Positions 61,553 to 61,711 of a DNA stretch of 61,711 bases are shown here, piece by piece. Made by a program: the position numbers and the translations under genes. Below the pieces are notes generated by a model, which saw only the letters and a program-made list of their open reading frames with translations, ran no database searches and was not told where the DNA came from. How positions within the stretch are numbered: position 1 is the stretch's first letter; the number at the start of each line of letters is the position of its first letter. Location: assembly GCA_030428565.1 (NCBI GenBank), contig JAUIDR010000016.1:1-61711 (forward strand), given 5' to 3'. This stretch comes from Alphaproteobacteria bacterium (GTDB lineage Bacteria; Pseudomonadota; Alphaproteobacteria; UBA7985; JAUIBT01).

Positions 61553-61711
61553 CAAAGCCACCGTCACGGCCGCAAGCGCCCGCTCGGGTTTTGGCACTGG
61601 TATTACCTCAAAGCCACCGTCACGGCCGCAAGCGCCCGCTCGGGTTTTGGCACTGGTATTACCGCAAAGCCACCGTCACGGCCGCAAGCGCCCGCTCGGG
61701 TTTTGGCACTG
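61553..61711. repeat. 56-bp tandem repeat at the window edge (three copies, last cut)
   Basis: Copies start at 61553, 61609 and 61665, nearly identical. The third is cut at 47 bases by the window end, so the array may continue. In one minus-strand frame the first two copies read as coding up to a TGA at 61541-61543; the third copy breaks that frame, since 56 is not a multiple of three. Confidence 0.9.

Noticed and set aside
61553-61711. CRISPR array at the window end
   Set aside because: The 56-bp units are contiguous with no spacers.

Overview
The window looks like a chromosomal segment of a GC-rich alphaproteobacterium, most like the Rhodospirillales and relatives. This rests on gene order, not a database search: a J-domain gene facing bolA, cmk before rpsA, a TIGR02300 zinc-ribbon gene beside tRNA-Ala(GGC), ubiA / rsmE / class II gshA, an F0-only ATP synthase operon (atpI-B-E-F'-F), and hrcA-grpE facing rph-rdgB-hemW-rsmI-yraN. 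No phage, plasmid or complete insertion sequence is visible. Most of the window is housekeeping.

Layout. 1-3.1 kb: a 5'-truncated DUF2971 gene, a J-domain protein, BolA, a GNAT acetyltransferase, then four tandem copies of a 104-bp palindromic repeat; a fifth copy lies alone at 8.4 kb. 3.1-9.1 kb: a LysE-type exporter, ribosomal protein S1, CMP kinase, TIGR02300, tRNA-Ala, pterin dehydratase and DoxX. 9.3-13.1 kb: an envelope-stress-like unit with a His/Asp-rich Spy/CpxP-like periplasmic protein divergent from an OmpR-type regulator and its sensor kinase. 13.1-20 kb: ubiA, rsmE, gshA and the F0 operon. 20-25 kb: an esterase/phytase-like membrane-anchored protein, then a queuosine unit (precursor transporter, queA, tgt) and a YjdM zinc-ribbon protein. 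25-31 kb: heat-shock control (grpE, hrcA) and nucleic-acid housekeeping.

31-44 kb: an SH3-type secreted protein, a small membrane protein and a complete glycogen cluster on the minus strand (glgP, glgB, glgC, glgA, glgX, pgm). It covers ADP-glucose supply, synthesis, branching, debranching, phosphorolysis and glucose-1-P/glucose-6-P exchange. 44-56.5 kb: a SulP transporter and a surface-polysaccharide region (two glycosyltransferases, GalE, an O-antigen-ligase-like protein). It also holds the four-gene wbpA-B-D-E pathway that would make UDP-2,3-diacetamido-2,3-dideoxy-glucuronic acid; a cold-shock gene and a gamma-glutamylcyclotransferase-like gene are interspersed.

56.5-61.7 kb: a regulatory region rich in dyads, with a good promoter for a DUF6502-DUF5666 gene pair of unknown function. 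It also has a strong minus-strand terminator that no annotated minus-strand gene explains. An SLC13-type transporter follows, and a 56-bp tandem repeat runs off the window end.

The most interesting signals are: (1) the His/Asp-rich Spy-like protein paired with a kinase carrying a matching His/Asp-rich periplasmic stretch; (2) the DUF6502/DUF5666 control region with a 16-bp perfect inverted repeat and a possible minus-strand small RNA; (3) the dispersed 104-bp palindromic element; and (4) a window-wide habit of short (13-18 bp) tandem duplications beginning at or just after stop codons, or building low-complexity protein tails. All product names are from reading the translated sequences and known family motifs; none was tested by alignment.
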